This document shows, piece by piece, positions 8,019 through 15,144 of a DNA stretch of 64,000 nucleotides. The notes beneath the pieces were generated by a model. That model ran no database searches, had not been told where the DNA came from, and worked only from the letters and a program-made list of their open reading frames with translations. Within the stretch, counting starts at the first letter, position 1. Every line of letters begins with the position of its first letter. Both the position numbers and the translations under genes were made by a program. The stretch is from assembly GCF_900961225.1 (NCBI RefSeq), contig NZ_CAAHFN010000056.1, positions 1 through 64,000 on the forward strand. The letters are read 5' to 3'. The stretch is from Modicisalibacter radicis. Its GTDB lineage: Bacteria > Pseudomonadota > Gammaproteobacteria > Pseudomonadales > Halomonadaceae.

Positions 8019-9277
8019 CGGAAGGCCTCCAGGGCCTGGGCGAGTTCGCGATGCTCGGTGGCATGGGCTTCCAGCGTCACGCCCTGCACGGCGGCATCCC
8101 AGGCCTGGCGCAGGCTCTTCACGCCACTGGCGATGCCGCCGGGGTGGGCCATGATGCCGCCGCCGGCACAGAAGATCAGGTCGGTGCTGCCCAGCGCCTG
8201 ATGGGTATCCACCGCCTGGCGCGCCGTCTGGCCGGAAGAGAATACCGGCATCACCTCGCAGCCCGGCGCAGGCGGCGCGAACATCGGTGTCAGGCAGGAC
8301 CGGGCGCTGGCGATGACGCTGTCATCGGCCTCGCTGAACTTGTTGGCCAGGCCGTTGACGTGGATATGATCGACCCCGGCCAGGCGCCACAGCTTCTGGT
8401 AGGCGATGAAACTCATGCCGATGTGCGGCGAGCGGCTGTACATGCCCCAGCCGGCGCGGTGGCCGTGCAGGGCCAGCCGGCAATGCCGGCGCAGGTGCGC
8501 CACCCCGGCCAGTCCCACGCTGTTGAGCGCGACCATGGCGCAGGTGCCGCCGGCGGCGGCCACATAGTCGTGGTGACGCAGCATGGCATCCAGGTCGTCG
8601 GTGATGTTGAAGGCGTACATCACCTTGCGCCCGGTGCGCTCGGCATGGGCGTCGATGATCGGCATGATCGCGTCGACCCGCGCTTCGAGCGGGTTGTGGG
8701 GTCCGTTGGCCTGCAGTTCGTCGTCCTTGATGAAATCGATGCCGCCCTCGACGAGCTGCTCCACGACCTCCGCCGTTTGCGCCGGCGACAGACCCACGCT
8801 GGGCTTGATGATGGTGCCGATCAGCGGGCGTCGTGCGATGCCGGTGAGTTCGCGCGTACCGGCAATGCCGTACTGCGGCCCCGGATAGGCCGCGGCGAAG
8901 CTTGCCGGCAGCGTCAGGTCGAGCAATTTGAGCGCCGAGAACTCCTTGAGCTCGAACAGGTTGCCGGCCACCGTCGAGAGCAGGTTGGGCAGCGACGGCC
9001 CCAGGTTGGCGATCGGCCAGGACAGCGTGACCCGCGCCCGCTGATAGCGCGGCATGTCGCTGCCCCTGGTCGGGCGCACCGGCAGCGACGGCGTCTCGAC
9101 GCAGTCGAGTCGTTCGATGCGCTCGACGATGGCGCCATGGTCGGCGCGCAACGCGTCGGTCTCGTTGGCCAGTCGGGTAAAGGTGCCCGACGACTGTTCG
9201 CCGGCCATCACCTCGGCGGCCCGTTCGACGGGGTAGGGTGTCTCGATGAGGTAGGTGGCGTGGATCCGTTCGCTCAT
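8015..9277 (-). CDS. RuBisCO-like protein of the apionate pathway (OiaT or OiaX type)
   Basis: This is a 420-residue homologue of the RuBisCO large subunit. The start at 9277 (MSERIHATYL) has AAGAGG at the right distance; the longer open frame to 9493 runs into the upstream gene. GTIIKP keeps the Lys175 position and FIKDDE keeps the carbamylated Lys201 plus Asp203/Glu204 metal ligands, while the Lys177 position is Ser (KPSVG). Loop 6 is shortened to GLANKFSEADDS with a lysine at the 334-like position. It is therefore not a CO2-fixing RuBisCO. Beside ApnO and OiaK homologues it should act on 3-oxo-isoapionate 4-phosphate, either by decarboxylation (OiaX) or by transcarboxylation/hydrolysis to 3-phosphoglycerate and glycolate (OiaT). 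No erythrulose-phosphate isomerases are seen nearby, which mildly favours OiaT. Confidence 0.85.
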   Translation of the reverse strand: MSERIHATYLIETPYPVERAAEVMAGEQSSGTFTRLANETDALRADHGAIVERIERLDCVETPSLPVRPTRGSDMPRYQRARVTLSWPIANLGPSLPNLLSTVAGNLFELKEFSALKLLDLTLPASFAAAYPGPQYGIAGTRELTGIARRPLIGTIIKPSVGLSPAQTAEVVEQLVEGGIDFIKDDELQANGPHNPLEARVDAIMPIIDAHAERTGRKVMYAFNITDDLDAMLRHHDYVAAAGGTCAMVALNSVGLAGVAHLRRHCRLALHGHRAGWGMYSRSPHIGMSFIAYQKLWRLAGVDHIHVNGLANKFSEADDSVIASARSCLTPMFAPPAPGCEVMPVFSSGQTARQAVDTHQALGSTDLIFCAGGGIMAHPGGIASGVKSLRQAWDAAVQGVTLEAHATEHRELAQALEAFR

Positions 9278-9303
9278 GGTGCGCCTCTTGTCAGATCCTG
9301 CGA

Positions 9304-10131
9304 TCAGGTAATGCGGCGGATGCTTTCGGCGATCTCCTCGCGCTCGAAGACCTTCTTCCAGTCGTCGCGCATCAGCATCGGCTTGCCGTTCTCGATGGCC
9401 TTGTTGCAGGCGTCCGAGAAGGCCCCGGGCTGCTCGTCGAAGATGACGGCGGAGAGGATGTTCATGTGGCCGAGCAGGAAGTCGCGGGCGCATTGCTGGG
9501 AAACGCCGCGTGCCACGACCTCGTCCATGGCTTCGCGCATCACCGCCAGCAGGGTGGCGCAGACCGTCTCGGAAAGCCCCGGCTCGAGCAGGGCCATCTC
9601 ATCGACGCTGACCCGATGCGAGCGGCCCACCGGGGCGTAGATGGTTCGGGCGATGCGCTCGCCGAGCTCGAAGCCGGCTTCCGGGCCCTGCATGAGCGCG
9701 CTGACGATGTGCTGAGTGGCCTTGAAGCCGCCGAAGTAATCCTTCTTGGCCTCCAGGTCCGTCTCGTCGTTGAAGATCGGCGGATGGCAGGGGTGGGTGA
9801 CGAAATAGGTCAGATCGTCGCGCGCGGGCAGGTGACCGGCGAAGGGGGCGGCCGCATCGAGCGTGATGACCAGGGTGCCGCTTTGCATCATCGGCGAGAG
9901 CTGGTGGGATATCTTGCCGACCAGCGTGTCCGGCACGGCCAGGATCACTGCGTCGGCCTCGGGGACGGCGCGCTCGGCGTCGGTACAATCGATGCCCAGC
10001 TCCTGCTTCAGCCGAGTGCGGCCCGCCTCGCCGACCTCGACGTGGTCGACCGAGAATGCCGAGTCCTTCAGATTGCGCGACAGGCGAAAGCCCATCTTGC
10101 CGCCGGCGCCGATCAGTGCGATGCGTGTCAT
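9304..10131 (-). CDS. apnO: D-apionate oxidoisomerase-like dehydrogenase
   Basis: A 275-residue NAD-dependent enzyme. The start at 10131 (MTRIALIGAGGKMG) is preceded by AGGA, while an upstream in-frame ATG at 10194 would run through the promoter region. Residues 1-110 are a Rossmann domain with the glycine-rich GAGGKMG. The rest resembles a phosphogluconate dehydrogenase-type helical domain with THPCHPPIFND and GHMNILSAVIFDEQPGAFSDAC. This architecture matches D-apionate oxidoisomerase (ApnO), which oxidises and rearranges apionate to 3-oxo-isoapionate. It heads the minus operon, 26 bases ahead of the RuBisCO-like gene. Confidence 0.8.
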   Translation of the reverse strand: MTRIALIGAGGKMGFRLSRNLKDSAFSVDHVEVGEAGRTRLKQELGIDCTDAERAVPEADAVILAVPDTLVGKISHQLSPMMQSGTLVITLDAAAPFAGHLPARDDLTYFVTHPCHPPIFNDETDLEAKKDYFGGFKATQHIVSALMQGPEAGFELGERIARTIYAPVGRSHRVSVDEMALLEPGLSETVCATLLAVMREAMDEVVARGVSQQCARDFLLGHMNILSAVIFDEQPGAFSDACNKAIENGKPMLMRDDWKKVFEREEIAESIRRIT

Positions 10132-10176
10132 TGTCGTTGTCCTGCCTTTGCCGATTGGTAGGTAAGAAGCGAATTG

Positions 10177-10203
10177 CAACTGGTATGATGACATGACAAG
10201 TTG
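10177..10203. promoter_or_regulatory. Candidate operator for the GntR-family regulator
   Basis: CAACTGGT (10177-10184) and ACAAGTTG (10196-10203) are inverted arms with one mismatch, centred at 10190 in the 182-base gap between the divergent apnO and gntR genes. The T-GGT and AC-A elements resemble half-sites of FadR-subgroup GntR regulators. Position and symmetry suggest one operator serving both promoters. This is a prediction from symmetry only. Confidence 0.5.
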
Positions 10204-10313
10204 GTTGGGCTGTCAAACGCGACTTTGGTCGCGAGCCAGGTCGATACCGGCATGGCTGCAGTCGGCGCGACGATTGGATAAGCTGCCTTCCGTTATCGAT
10301 CCAGAGAGATGCC

Positions 10314-11021
10314 ATGAGCGATGCCTTGAAAATCTCCCGCCGCAAGCTATCCGACGACGTTTTCGAGCGGCTCTATGCGATGCTGCTCAACGGCGATTAC
10401 CGGCCGGGAGACAGCCTGCCGTCGGAACGCCAGTTGATGGAGATGTTCGGGGTGGGGCGGCCGGCGGTACGCGAGGCGATGCAGTCCCTGGAGCGCGCCG
10501 GTCTGGTAAGCATCCACCATGGCCAGCGGCCCACGGTCACCATGCCGACGGCGTCGGGTGTGCTCTCGCAGATCGAACTGACGGCCATGCACATGCTGTC
10601 GAGTTCGCCGCAGTCGCTGGAGCAGCTCAAGGAGGCGAGGGCCTTCTTCGAACTCGGTATGGTCGCCCGGGCGGCCGAGAAAGCCACGCAAGCGGACATC
10701 GAGCGGCTGGAAACGCTACTCGAGGCGCAGCGCGCTCATCTGAACGGCGATGTCGGCGCGTTTATCAAGGCTGACATGTCCTTTCACGTCGCCATTGCCG
10801 AGATCACCGGCAATGCCATTTACATTGCCGTGAGCAACGCCATGCTCGACTGGCTTGCCAACTTCCACACCTCGGCGCTGCACTGGAAGGGCAACGAGAA
10901 CGTCACCCTGGAGGAGCATGCGCGCATCCTCGATGCCGTACGCAGACACGATGCCGATTTGGCGATCAATGAAATGAGAGCGCACCTGGACCGGGCGGGA
11001 AAGCTCTATGTCTTGACGTGA
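10314..11021 (+). CDS. GntR-family transcriptional regulator (FadR subgroup, FCD domain)
   Basis: A 235-residue regulator. Residues 5-75 form the winged helix, with the GntR signature YRPGDSLPSERQLMEMFGVGRPAVREAM. The C-terminal FCD domain keeps the metal-site Asp and His residues in KADMSFHVAIAEITGN, EEHARILDAV and MRAHLDRA. FCD domains bind carboxylic-acid ligands. It is divergent from apnO, so it is the obvious regulator of the apionate genes and perhaps of the TRAP operon, probably relieved from repression by a sugar acid. The ATG at 10314 follows AGAGAG. An ATG six bases upstream runs into a stop at once. Confidence 0.92.
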   Translation: MSDALKISRRKLSDDVFERLYAMLLNGDYRPGDSLPSERQLMEMFGVGRPAVREAMQSLERAGLVSIHHGQRPTVTMPTASGVLSQIELTAMHMLSSSPQSLEQLKEARAFFELGMVARAAEKATQADIERLETLLEAQRAHLNGDVGAFIKADMSFHVAIAEITGNAIYIAVSNAMLDWLANFHTSALHWKGNENVTLEEHARILDAVRRHDADLAINEMRAHLDRAGKLYVLT

Positions 11022-11096
11022 AGCGGGCGCTTGGGCGAATCATTGCGGCGATATCGGAGTAAGTGCCCACCCACTCGGGCGGAGCGGGGAGGATCG

Positions 11097-11110
11097 CTGC
11101 CTGCGGGCAG
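11097..11110. other. Short stem-loop downstream of gntR
   Basis: CTGCC and GGCAG pair around TGCG in the 252-base gap between gntR and the response-regulator gene. There is no T-tract. The rest of the gap shows no gene. It presumably contains the promoter of the two-component operon, but I could not place convincing -35 and -10 boxes. Confidence 0.25.
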
Positions 11111-11273
11111 CCGGGAGTACATCGATACGAATGATATCAGGTAGCATCGGTTACTTTCCGCTATGGTTGGGGTGAGCATCTCGTAACGGCCTGTTGCAGG
11201 GGTGTAGCATGCGCTAGGCTTCTAGAAATGTTCCCGACCGTGGCGGCCGATTGACGCCACTCCAGTCAACAGG

Positions 11274-11990
11274 ATGGATGACAGCTTGGACAGCAGAGAC
11301 AAGGACTTGGTACTGATCATCGAGGACGATGAGCGCTTGGCGAATCTGACTCGAGAATACCTCGAGGCCAATGGGTTCGAGGTGAGGATCGAGGCCGACG
11401 GTGCCCACGGGGTCGAGCGGATCGTCGAACTCGCGCCGGATCTCGTGATACTCGACCTGATGCTTCCGGGCGAGGACGGCCTGTCGATCTGCCGCCGCGT
11501 GCGCCCCCGCTATGCCGGGCCGATCCTGATGCTGACCGCCCGCACCGACGACATGGACCAGGTGCTCGGGCTCGAGATGGGCGCCGACGATTACGTGCCC
11601 AAGCCGGTGCAACCGCGGGTATTGCTGGCGCGCATGCGTGCCTTGATGCGCCGTAGCGACCCGGCGGAGAGTGGCAGCGGCGCGGTACGCCTGACCTTCG
11701 GCAACCTGTTGATCGACAGCGCCACGCGCGAGGCCTGGCTCGAGGACGAGCGCATCGACCTGACCAGCGCCGAATTCGACCTGCTGTGGCTGCTCGCCGA
11801 CAACGCCGGCCGCGTACTGACCCGCGAGGAGATCTTCTCGGCATTGCGCGGCATCAAGTATGACGGTCAGGATCGCTCCATCGATGTGCGCGTTTCGCGG
11901 ATCCGTCCCAAGATCGGCGATGACCCCAACCATCCGCACCGCATCAAGACGGTTCGCAGCAAAGGCTACCTGTTCGTCAAGGACGCATGA
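11274..11990 (+). CDS. OmpR/PhoB-family response regulator (RstA-like)
   Basis: A 238-residue two-domain regulator. The receiver domain (about 10-125) has the acidic pair in IIEDDERL, the phosphoacceptor Asp in LVILDLMLPGEDG near residue 62, the switch Thr in MLTARTDD and the conserved Lys in VPKPVQPRVL. The C-terminal winged helix (about 140-238) ends in HRIKTVRSKGYLF. The overall pattern and its cognate kinase resemble RstA/RstB. It overlaps the kinase gene start by four bases. The signal is unknown. Confidence 0.92.
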   Translation: MDDSLDSRDKDLVLIIEDDERLANLTREYLEANGFEVRIEADGAHGVERIVELAPDLVILDLMLPGEDGLSICRRVRPRYAGPILMLTARTDDMDQVLGLEMGADDYVPKPVQPRVLLARMRALMRRSDPAESGSGAVRLTFGNLLIDSATREAWLEDERIDLTSAEFDLLWLLADNAGRVLTREEIFSALRGIKYDGQDRSIDVRVSRIRPKIGDDPNHPHRIKTVRSKGYLFVKDA

Positions 11991-13624
11991 TCGCCATGCG
12001 TCGTGCCCTGGCCGACAGCACCTTTCTGCGGGTCTATGCGGCATTGCTGCTGGCGCTGGTGCTGACCTTCGGCCTGGCGATGATGGGCTATCTGATCGTC
12101 GACCAGGTGCGCCGCGAGCATTATCGCGAGTCCATGGCCGAGGCGCCCATGGCATTGCTGGCGACCCTGGCCGCCGAGGTCGAGCCCGAAAAACGCGAGT
12201 CCTGGCTGGTCGACCAGAGCGAGCGCCTCGACATGGTGCTGACCCTGCACGACGTCGACGAAACCGATTTCAACTACTTTCAGCGGGCGCGGCTCGAGGA
12301 GTCCCGCCCGCTGGTCGCGCGCGACGGCGACGGTGATTGGCACTTGTGGCGGCGGCTGCCCGACGAACCGGTGCTGCTCGAAGCAAGTCTCAGGCACCTT
12401 TCCGAGCAGCAGCTGCGTGGTCTGGTCGGTAGCCTGAGGGTCTGGCTCGAAGGCAAGTACTCCCCCGAATCGCCGCTGCAGAGCCTGATCGATCGTCAGG
12501 CGTTGCCGGTTTCGCTGTCACGGTCGCCCCCCACGGTGCTCGACGACCAGCAGCTCGAGCGCCTCGAGGACGGCGACGTGGTGATGCACCTGCTGGCCGA
12601 GCAGGGCACGGTATCGGCCTTCGCGCGGCTCAAGCCGATGACCGAGCACGGCGGCACGCGCTGGATAAGGGTCGGGCCGCTGCACGCCTTCGACCCCATG
12701 CCGCTGGTGCTGACCCTGGGGCTGGTGCTGGTCGCGCTGATGCTGCTCGCCGGGGCGATCTACCTGATCGTGCGCAGCGTCGAGGCGCGCATGGCGCGGC
12801 TGGAAAAGGCCGCGACGCGCATCGCCGGCGGCTACCTGGACACCCGCGTCAAGGTCGACAGCAGCGACTTCATGGGCCGCCTGGGGATGGCCTTCAACGG
12901 CATGGCCGCCCAGGTGCAGTCGTTGATCCGCGCCCAGCAGGAGATGATCCGCGCCGTCTCCCACGAACTGCGCACGCCGGTGGCGCGGATCCGCTTCGCG
13001 GTGCAGATGGTCGACGACATGACCGAGCAGGAGGGCGTGCGCCGCCAGCTCAAGGGTATCGACAGCGACATCGAGGAGCTCGACCAGCTGATCGACGAGA
13101 TCCTCACCTACGCCAAGCTGGGCAGCGACAACGCCAGCGGCGTGCGTCTGGAAGCCGAAACGGTCGAATGCCGCGACCTGGCCGCGCGGGTCGTCGAGGC
13201 GCTCGACTCGCTGCATCCGCACATCGAACTGGCGATCGCCCCCGGCGAGGAGATCGAGGTGGTCGCCGAGCCCCGTTACCTGCAGCGCGCGCTGCAGAAT
13301 CTGGTCGCCAACGCCTGCCGGCACGCCGAATCGCGGGTGCTGATCAAGTTGTCCCACGACGCCCGGGCGGTCCGCCTGGACGTCGAGGACGACGGCCCCG
13401 GCGTGCCGGAACACGAGCGCATGGAGGTCTTCAAGCCCTTCGCCCGACTCGACGACAGCCGCGCCCGGCGCTCGGGGGGGTACGGCCTGGGCCTGTCGAT
13501 CGTCCAGAAGATCATGCTATGGCATGGTGGCAGCGTCGTCGTCGACGACAGTCAGGCGCTGGGCGGCGCGCGTTTCAGCCTGCTGTTGCCGGGCAACGCA
13601 TCGCCATCGCGCATCGACAACTGA
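11987..13624 (+). CDS. Membrane sensor histidine kinase (RstB-like)
   Basis: A 545-residue inner-membrane kinase paired with the preceding regulator (ATGA overlap). The first membrane helix spans about residues 12-38, a periplasmic sensor region runs to about 240, and a second helix (LVLTLGLVLVALMLLAGAIYL) follows. A HAMP segment comes next, then the H-box AVSHELRTPVARIRF with the phosphorylated His, and the ATPase motifs NLVANACRH, VEDDGPGVPEHE and RSGGYGLGLSIVQ. It is longer than E. coli RstB (433 residues) mainly because of a larger periplasmic part. The ligand is not evident. Confidence 0.92.
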   Translation: MIAMRRALADSTFLRVYAALLLALVLTFGLAMMGYLIVDQVRREHYRESMAEAPMALLATLAAEVEPEKRESWLVDQSERLDMVLTLHDVDETDFNYFQRARLEESRPLVARDGDGDWHLWRRLPDEPVLLEASLRHLSEQQLRGLVGSLRVWLEGKYSPESPLQSLIDRQALPVSLSRSPPTVLDDQQLERLEDGDVVMHLLAEQGTVSAFARLKPMTEHGGTRWIRVGPLHAFDPMPLVLTLGLVLVALMLLAGAIYLIVRSVEARMARLEKAATRIAGGYLDTRVKVDSSDFMGRLGMAFNGMAAQVQSLIRAQQEMIRAVSHELRTPVARIRFAVQMVDDMTEQEGVRRQLKGIDSDIEELDQLIDEILTYAKLGSDNASGVRLEAETVECRDLAARVVEALDSLHPHIELAIAPGEEIEVVAEPRYLQRALQNLVANACRHAESRVLIKLSHDARAVRLDVEDDGPGVPEHERMEVFKPFARLDDSRARRSGGYGLGLSIVQKIMLWHGGSVVVDDSQALGGARFSLLLPGNASPSRIDN

Positions 13625-13646
13625 CCGTTCCTTCACGAGGACCACC

Positions 13647-14096
13647 ATGGACGTTTCTCACTCGGCGACTCCCTCGCCCCACGACCTGGCCGGCCACTGG
13701 CGGCTGCTGCGTTTCGTCTACCGCTGGCCGGATGGCCGTGAGCTGGCGCCGCTGGGCGACGTTGACGGTCAGTTGTGCTACCTGCTCGGCGCCGACGAGG
13801 CGCCGGAGCGCATGGCGGTGCAGGTGGTGGCCCGCCAGCGCCCTCCCTTCGACATGACCAGCGAGGCCAGTCTGGCGGCGCATTTCAAGAGCGGTTTCGC
13901 CTATGGCGGCCGATGGACGCTGGAGGAAGACCGGATCCACCACGATATCGACATGGCCAGCCTGCCCTTCTGGGAGGGCTCGCGGCTGACCCGCACGGTG
14001 CGGCTGCAGGATGACCGGCTGACGCTGACCACCGACCAGCCCAGTCCGCAGCTGCCCGAGGGCGGGTATGTGACGGTCCTCGAGTGGCGGCGCTGA
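13647..14096 (+). CDS. Lipocalin-like domain protein
   Basis: This 149-residue soluble protein has no signal peptide. It starts at ATG 13647 behind ACGAGGACC. The opening DLAGHWRLLRFVYRWPDGREL and the later pattern of short beta strands resemble the bacterial lipocalin-like domain (Lipocalin_5) found in small stand-alone proteins and in some biosynthetic enzymes. It follows the kinase gene by 22 bases and could be cotranscribed, but no functional link is visible. A small hydrophobic ligand is a family-level expectation only. Confidence 0.65.
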   Translation: MDVSHSATPSPHDLAGHWRLLRFVYRWPDGRELAPLGDVDGQLCYLLGADEAPERMAVQVVARQRPPFDMTSEASLAAHFKSGFAYGGRWTLEEDRIHHDIDMASLPFWEGSRLTRTVRLQDDRLTLTTDQPSPQLPEGGYVTVLEWRR

Positions 14097-15011
14097 TCAG
14101 GCCGGCTTGATACCCTCCAGCACCGCGAACGAGGTCTCGCGCGCGGTGCGCAGGAAATCCTCCATCCACGGCAGTTCGCGGCTCTCTTCGCGAATCGCCG
14201 CGAACAGCGTGCTCCACACGCCGTGCTCGCCGAGCGGCAGCGCCCGCACGTAACCGCGTTCGAGGTATTCGGTGAGCGCCCAGTTGGGCAGCGCGCAGAC
14301 CCCGCGGCCGCTGGCCACCAGCTGCATCATCATGATCGTCAGTTCGGCGGTGCGTACCTCGCGCGGCGCCAGCCCGGCCGGGTCGAGAAACTGACTGAAG
14401 ACGTCCAGCCGGGCGTGCTCGACCGGGTAGGTGATCAGCGTCTCGTCGGCGAGTTCCTGGGGAGTGACGAAGCCGTGCCCGGCCAGCCGGTGCTGCTTGG
14501 CCACCGCCAGCAGCCCCTCGTAGCGGAACAGCGGTTCATAATGCACGCCGGCCAGGGGTTGCGGGTCGGCGGTGATCACCAGATCGAGCTGTTCCCGGGT
14601 CAGTGCCGGCAACGGGTCGAAATTGTGGCCGCTGGGGATATCGACCTCCACTTCCTGCCAGTGGTTGCGGAAGCGGTCGATGGTCGGCATCAGCCACTGG
14701 AAGCAACTGTGGCACTCGATGGCCATGTGCAGCCGGCCCTGCTCGTCGCCGGCCAGGCGCGCCAGGTCGCGCTCGGCCACGCGTACCTGCGGCAGGATCT
14801 GGTCGGCCAGTGTCAGCAGACGCTCGCCGGCGCGGGTGAAGGTCACCGGCTTCGTCTTGCGCTGGAACAGCGGATTGCCCAGGCGCGCTTCGAGATCCTT
14901 GATCTGATGCGACAGCGCCGACTGGGTCAGATGAACGCGCTCGGCGGCTTCCACCAGAGAGCCGGCATCGCGCAGGGCGATGAGAGTGCGGAGATGGCGT
15001 AGCTCGAGCAT
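14097..15011 (-). CDS. metR: LysR-family activator MetR
   Basis: A 304-residue LysR-type regulator that uses homocysteine as co-inducer to activate metE and other methionine genes. Its helix-turn-helix is at the start (MLELRHLRTLIALRDAGSLVEAAERVHLTQSALSHQIKDLE pattern, given here in outline), followed by an effector domain. The start at 15011 matches the E. coli MetR N-terminus. A possible start at 15029 would place a MetR box inside the coding sequence, and neither has a strong ribosome site. It is divergent from metE, the classic arrangement. Confidence 0.93.
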   Translation of the reverse strand: MLELRHLRTLIALRDAGSLVEAAERVHLTQSALSHQIKDLEARLGNPLFQRKTKPVTFTRAGERLLTLADQILPQVRVAERDLARLAGDEQGRLHMAIECHSCFQWLMPTIDRFRNHWQEVEVDIPSGHNFDPLPALTREQLDLVITADPQPLAGVHYEPLFRYEGLLAVAKQHRLAGHGFVTPQELADETLITYPVEHARLDVFSQFLDPAGLAPREVRTAELTIMMMQLVASGRGVCALPNWALTEYLERGYVRALPLGEHGVWSTLFAAIREESRELPWMEDFLRTARETSFAVLEGIKPA

Positions 15012-15015
15012 GTCA

Positions 15016-15028
15016 TGAAAGCCATTCA
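15016..15028. promoter_or_regulatory. MetR binding box
   Basis: The 13 bases read TGAA-AGCCA-TTCA, an exact match to the MetR consensus TGAA-N5-TTCA. The site is in the 133-base metR/metE intergenic region, five bases from the metR start. At this position it can serve metE activation and metR autorepression. I saw no cobalamin riboswitch in the leader. Confidence 0.75.
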
Positions 15029-15144
15029 CGTTGATGATTAGTTAATTTAGTTTGATTCACCTGGCGGTGCCAGCGAGACTTCTCGGCCAACGGCGACGGT
15101 CAAGCCGCCCCATCTTACCGGCTAATGCAACCGAGGACTCAACG

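Noticed and set aside
8015..9277. True RuBisCO or a methionine-salvage (MtnW) enzyme
   Set aside because: Lys177 and the normal loop 6 are missing, there is no small subunit or phosphoribulokinase, and the neighbours are apionate-pathway-like rather than methylthioribose genes. Phylogeny would settle it.
15012..15144. Cobalamin riboswitch upstream of metE
   Set aside because: The leader is too short and lacks a B12-box-like segment. The MetR box explains regulation.
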